17,647 nt of DNA, taken from Tannerella sp. (GTDB lineage: Bacteria; Bacteroidota; Bacteroidia; Bacteroidales; Tannerellaceae). The stretch covers positions 1-17,647 of the forward strand of contig JAISTJ010000099.1 of the NCBI GenBank assembly GCA_031272655.1, read 5' to 3'. Each line of letters starts with the position of its first letter. The stretch's first letter is position 1. This document shows, piece after piece, positions 14,790 through 17,647 of this stretch. The position numbers and the translations under genes were made by a program. Below the pieces are notes generated by a model. That model was not told the DNA's origin. It saw nothing but the letters and a program-made list of their open reading frames with translations, and did no database searches.

Positions 14790-15653
14790 TCAAATATTTT
14801 TCAGCAATTCACTTGCGGTCATTTCCATCTTTGAGAACGCAAACAGTTTCTTGCCTAAGTCCTTGAACGATGCGCCGATATGATATACTGCATTGTCAAT
14901 CACCAGAAAACGGTCATGGATGTTAGGCTTGGCTTCGATGAATATTTCGGGGTATTGGGCGTTATGCCTTGTCAAATCGATTTGGATGTCGGGTGTAATT
15001 GCTTTCGTGTAGATTGTGGCTGTTACTTTTGCCTTTCTTTTCGCTAATAGTATTAAAACGCTATCATCAAGATAGTTATCTATCAGAACTATTCGCTTCT
15101 TTGCTGTTCGTATCAGGTCGGCAACGAACACAAAAGCGTCAAAAATCTGCCCGTCGTAGAAGACGCCCTCCTTGGGCGGTATTTCGGTGCGGACGATGAA
15201 ATCTATTTGTTTTTCAGCATTCAGTAAGCGTTGTTCGTGCTGAAAAAGTCTGTCGTCAATCTGTGTAAGTCGCTGATTGATAACATATCCCCTCAAAGCA
15301 TAATCCCGCAAAACAGGTGTTGCCCACTGACGAAACTTTGTACCTTGTTTGGATTTTACGCGATAACCAACCGAAATGATAACATCAAGGTTGTAGTAAG
15401 TTACAAGATACGTTTTGCCATCAGCGGCAGTTGTTGCAAAATTTGCAACAACTGAATCGGCAATCAGTTCTTCTTCCTCAAAAATATTCCGTATATGTCT
15501 GGAAATAACAGATTTATCTCTTTGAAAAAGCGCTGTCATCTGATTCAACGACAGCCATACCGATTCGTTCTCTATCAGCACTTCCAGTGATATTGCGCTA
15601 TCCGGCTGATAGAGAATGATTTCGTTCTTTGTTTTGGCAACTTCAGCTGTCAT
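14790..15653 (-). CDS. RhuM-family protein with C-terminal phospholipase D-like (single HKD) domain
   Basis: The N-terminal half (about 7-122) has EIILYQPDSAISLEV, VWLSLNQMTALFQRDKSVIS, RHIRNIFEE, YYNLDVIISVGYRVKS and GTKFRQWAT, the signature of the RhuM virulence family. RhuM comes from a Salmonella pathogenicity island and its function is unknown. After a coiled linker (about 125-160), a C-terminal domain carries HDRFLVID (HxRx4D, from His246) and then YHIGAS, a PLD/HKD-type active site with Lys replaced by Arg. One HKD motif implies that dimerisation would be needed for catalysis. The frame is open to 15707, but that extension crosses the -7 box at 15675-15682, so the Met at 15653 (287 residues) is preferred. 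It is a lone gene in repeat-rich DNA. DNA or RNA cleavage, toxin or defence roles are guesses. Confidence 0.8.
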   Translation of the reverse strand: MTAEVAKTKNEIILYQPDSAISLEVLIENESVWLSLNQMTALFQRDKSVISRHIRNIFEEEELIADSVVANFATTAADGKTYLVTYYNLDVIISVGYRVKSKQGTKFRQWATPVLRDYALRGYVINQRLTQIDDRLFQHEQRLLNAEKQIDFIVRTEIPPKEGVFYDGQIFDAFVFVADLIRTAKKRIVLIDNYLDDSVLILLAKRKAKVTATIYTKAITPDIQIDLTRHNAQYPEIFIEAKPNIHDRFLVIDNAVYHIGASFKDLGKKLFAFSKMEMTASELLKNI

Positions 15654-15674
15654 TCCATTTATCATTTCAAACCG

Positions 15675-15682
15675 CAAAACTA
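15675..15682 (-). promoter_or_regulatory. Promoter of the RhuM-PLD gene
   Basis: The minus strand reads TAGTTTTG, matching TAnnTTTG. The expected start near 15669 leaves about 15 bases before the ATG at 15653, but almost none before the in-frame ATG at 15665. This supports the shorter protein. A -33 box is not clear. Confidence 0.5.
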
Positions 15683-15710
15683 CAAAATATATTTGAATAA
15701 CTGACAATCA

Positions 15711-15782
15711 GGCGCAAAAAAACGACAAGGCACACCACCGCAGGAATCAAAAACACGTTTGAACCTCTGCGGTGGGGGTGCC
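15711..15782 (-). terminator. Strong hairpin upstream of the RhuM-PLD gene, possible second terminator
   Basis: GGCAC-A-CCACCGCAG (15729-15743) pairs with CTGCGGTGG-GG-GGTGCC type sequence (15767-15782), giving 14 pairs with one small bulge. An inner stem TCAAA/TTTGA (15747-15751, 15758-15762) extends it. On the minus strand the hairpin is followed by TTGTCGTTTTTTTG, so it could be a backup terminator that insulates the RhuM-PLD gene from alpha-operon read-through. Confidence 0.55.
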
Positions 15783-15811
15783 GCCTTTCTCTGTTTATTG
15801 TTTTGCTTGCG

Positions 15812-15854
15812 AAAAAAAACGAAGCAATCCGGGAATCACTTTCCGGATTGCTTC
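15812..15854 (-). terminator. Intrinsic terminator of the rpsD-rpoA-rplQ operon
   Basis: GAAGCAATCCGG (15821-15832) and CCGGATTGCTTC (15843-15854) form a perfect 12-bp stem with a 10-base loop. Read on the minus strand it is followed by G and eight Ts (15819-15812), 63 bases after the rplQ stop codon. The arm sequence GAAGCAATCC is identical to the end of the REP-like element at 14641-14650. Confidence 0.92.
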
Positions 15855-15916
15855 TGCAACATAATGTCGGTACACGGAGGTACCGTTTATGAAAAATATT
15901 ACAACAAATAAATATT

Positions 15917-16549
15917 CTATTCTGATGCTGTTGGGGTCTCTTCCTTCGCTTCTTCAGCGGCGGGAACTTCCGCAACAGCTTCTTCAACAGGCGCCTCTTC
16001 AACGACGGGAGCGGCTACGGCTTCCGGTTCTTCGGCTATAGCTACAGCGGGCTCTTCAACAACAGCAGGCTCTGCAACGGCTGCAGCAGAAGCGGCGGCA
16101 TGAGTAGCAGCGGCAGCCGGAGCGGCAGCAGTTGATTTCTTGCGCGAACGGCGGGTCTTGGCGGCTGCTTTCTTTTCTTTGAGCATGTTCTCGTTGAAGT
16201 CAACTAACTCTATGAAGCACATAGCGGCATTGTCGCCCAGACGGTTACCGGTCTTGATGATACGGGTATAGCCTCCCGGACGGTCGGCTACCTTACCGGC
16301 GATAATCTTAAAGAGTTCGGTAACGGCGTTCTTATCCTGCAAGTACGAGAAGACCACGCGACGCGAATGTGTCGTATCGTCTTTCGACTTGGTGATGAGC
16401 GGTTCAACGTATTTGCGCAGCGATTTGGCCTTCGCTGTGGTGGTGAAGATGCGCTTGTGCTTTATCAGCGATGTCGCCATGTTTGACAGCATCGCTTCGC
16501 GGTGGGCGGCGGTGCGTCCTAAATGATTGATTTTCTTATTATGTCTCAT
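15917..16549 (-). CDS. rplQ: Large ribosomal subunit protein bL17 with extended C-terminus
   Basis: L17 is a 50S protein near the exit tunnel. Residues 1-120 are the conserved core: [20 protein letters not shown], the [20 protein letters not shown] region, and [19 protein letters not shown] near 92-110. A basic linker (about 125-139) follows, then about 70 residues made almost only of Ala, Glu, Val and Pro, strongly acidic. The total of 210 residues compares with 127 in E. coli; a shorter extension is usual in Bacteroidota. The tail is probably disordered. The gene starts six bases after rpoA, as in the normal alpha operon, and ends before the strong terminator at 15812-15854. Confidence 0.96.
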   Translation of the reverse strand: MRHNKKINHLGRTAAHREAMLSNMATSLIKHKRIFTTTAKAKSLRKYVEPLITKSKDDTTHSRRVVFSYLQDKNAVTELFKIIAGKVADRPGGYTRIIKTGNRLGDNAAMCFIELVDFNENMLKEKKAAAKTRRSRKKSTAAAPAAAATHAAASAAAVAEPAVVEEPAVAIAEEPEAVAAPVVEEAPVEEAVAEVPAAEEAKEETPTASE

Positions 16550-16555
16550 TTTTAC

Positions 16556-17545
16556 TTAATCTATATCTAATTTATACTTTGTAATGTCCATTCCGAAATG
16601 CAGGTGCAGTCCGTCGAGCAGTTCATCAAGCTCTGTAAGCGACTTCTTGCCGAAGTTGCGGAACTTTAACAGGTCGTTTTTGTTGTAATGAACAAGCTCT
16701 CCGAGTGTTTCCACATCGGCTGCCTTGAGGCAGTTGAGGGCGCGCACCGACAGATCCATGTCGGTGAGCTTGGTCTTGAGTAACTGACGCATGTGGAGCG
16801 ATTCTTCATCAAATTCTTCGTCCGTTTCTACTTCGACCTGTTCAACTGCTATCTTCTCATCGGAAAAGAGTGCAAAATGATATATCAGTATCTTCGCTGC
16901 TTCCTTGAGAGCTTCTTTCGGAGTGATTGAACCGTCGGTAGAAATCTCAATTGTCAGTTTGTTGTAGTCTGTTCTCTGCTCAACACGGTAGTCTTCAACC
17001 GAATACTTCACATTGCGAATAGGCGTATAGATTGAATCTATCGGAATAACCTGAACATCAGTAGATGACGGTTGTTCGTCGGCTGGAACATAACCTCGTC
17101 CTTTGTTAATAAACAAAGTAATATGCAAAGAAGCATTCGGGTCAAGATGGCATATCTCAAGTTCGGGGTTGAGCACCTCAAAACCTTGTAGCGCCTTGCC
17201 TATATCTGCGGCTTTAAACACTTCTTTCTTTGCTATTGTTACCTCTACCTTAGTTACTTCACTCGGTTCACCTTCGTACTTAAAACGTACCTGCTTGAGG
17301 TTCAGGATGATGTTGGTTACGTCTTCGAGGACGCCGGGAATAGTGGCAAACTCGTGCTGAACGCCTTCGATTTTTATCGAAGAGATGGCATATCCTTCCA
17401 ACGAAGACAACAGTATGCGGCGCAAGGCGTTCCCGATGGTTATGCCATAGCCGGGTTCGAGGGGGCGAAACTCGAATTTGCCATATGTGGCATTCGCCTC
17501 TAACATAAATACTTTCTCGGGTTTCTGGAATGCTAATATTGCCAT
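16556..17545 (-). CDS. rpoA: DNA-directed RNA polymerase alpha subunit
   Basis: The alpha dimer scaffolds RNA polymerase assembly and its C-terminal domain contacts upstream DNA and activators. The 329-residue protein has the N-terminal dimerisation domain (about 1-235) with [20 protein letters not shown] and [13 protein letters not shown] flexible acidic linker follows, then the C-terminal domain (about 257-320) with [20 protein letters not shown] and [14 protein letters not shown]. The DNA-contacting Arg is present at 268. Length and architecture are normal. It lies seven bases after rpsD and six before rplQ. Confidence 0.98.
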   Translation of the reverse strand: MAILAFQKPEKVFMLEANATYGKFEFRPLEPGYGITIGNALRRILLSSLEGYAISSIKIEGVQHEFATIPGVLEDVTNIILNLKQVRFKYEGEPSEVTKVEVTIAKKEVFKAADIGKALQGFEVLNPELEICHLDPNASLHITLFINKGRGYVPADEQPSSTDVQVIPIDSIYTPIRNVKYSVEDYRVEQRTDYNKLTIEISTDGSITPKEALKEAAKILIYHFALFSDEKIAVEQVEVETDEEFDEESLHMRQLLKTKLTDMDLSVRALNCLKAADVETLGELVHYNKNDLLKFRNFGKKSLTELDELLDGLHLHFGMDITKYKLDID

Positions 17546-17552
17546 AATTGTA

Positions 17553-17647
17553 TTATTTAGAATATAACTCTACTATTAACTGTTCCTTGATGTTCTCAGG
17601 GATTTCGGAACGCTCGGGGAGGTTGAGCAGTTTGCCGCTCATGAGGG
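17553..17647 (-). CDS. rpsD: C-terminal fragment of small ribosomal subunit protein uS4
   Basis: Only the last 31 codons are inside the window. They read [20 protein letters not shown] and then QLIVELYSK before TAA. This is the characteristic S4 ending ([21 protein letters not shown]). S4 is a primary 16S rRNA-binding protein and, in enterobacteria, the translational repressor of the alpha operon. The gene precedes rpoA by seven bases, which matches the conserved rpsD-rpoA-rplQ order. Confidence 0.95.
   Translation of the reverse strand, partial: LMSGKLLNLPERSEIPENIKEQLIVELYSK

Noticed and set aside
15654..15707. Upstream extension of the RhuM-PLD reading frame
   Set aside because: It crosses the TAGTTTTG promoter box; the second and third Met codons are better placed, and 15653 leaves a normal leader.

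Overview
The window looks like a piece of a Bacteroidota chromosome, most likely order Bacteroidales. Four things point there: promoters of the TAnnTTTG type rather than sigma-70 -35/-10 boxes; a general lack of strong Shine-Dalgarno sequences; a porQ gene, which marks the type IX secretion lineage; and a Ton motor cluster with two ExbD proteins and a small membrane protein between ExbB and ExbD. Almost everything is core housekeeping, densely packed with 4-base ATGA overlaps and short gaps. No stretch of more than 300 bases lacks a gene.

Left part (1-5945, minus strand): the 5' end of a gene, probably the bifunctional proline-catabolic enzyme PutA, with its own promoter, then the rimP-nusA-infB-cvpA operon (read right to left). 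The operon starts at a TACCTTTG promoter at 5938-5945 and has a leader with a hairpin and a two-codon ORF. Next (5993-8554, minus) is porQ-cmk-ispH, with overlapping reading frames: an outer-membrane type IX secretion protein, cytidylate kinase and the last MEP-pathway enzyme.

Middle (8555-14536, plus): a divergent regulatory region, then tonB, a terminator hairpin, a polyprenyl synthetase and tatD. A promoter then drives tRNA-Ser(GGA), apparently reading on into exbB, an unknown four-helix membrane protein, exbD1 and exbD2. Together with tonB these form a complete proton-driven Ton motor. A strong terminator follows, then an Lrp/AsnC regulator with its own promoter.

Right part (14537-17647): about 1.4 kb of accessory DNA between lrp and the ribosomal alpha operon. 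It holds a composite of REP-like and about 21-bp degenerate tandem repeats, one gene joining a RhuM-type N-terminus to a single-HKD phospholipase D-like C-terminus, and two strong hairpins. One hairpin is the alpha-operon terminator. Last come rplQ, with a long Ala/Glu-rich tail, rpoA, and the 3' end of rpsD, all on the minus strand.

The best candidate for something under-described is the RhuM-PLD gene and its repeat-rich surroundings. The next best are the unknown Ton-operon membrane protein, the terminator ending five bases before the prenyl synthetase start codon, and the likely tRNA-exbB co-transcript.
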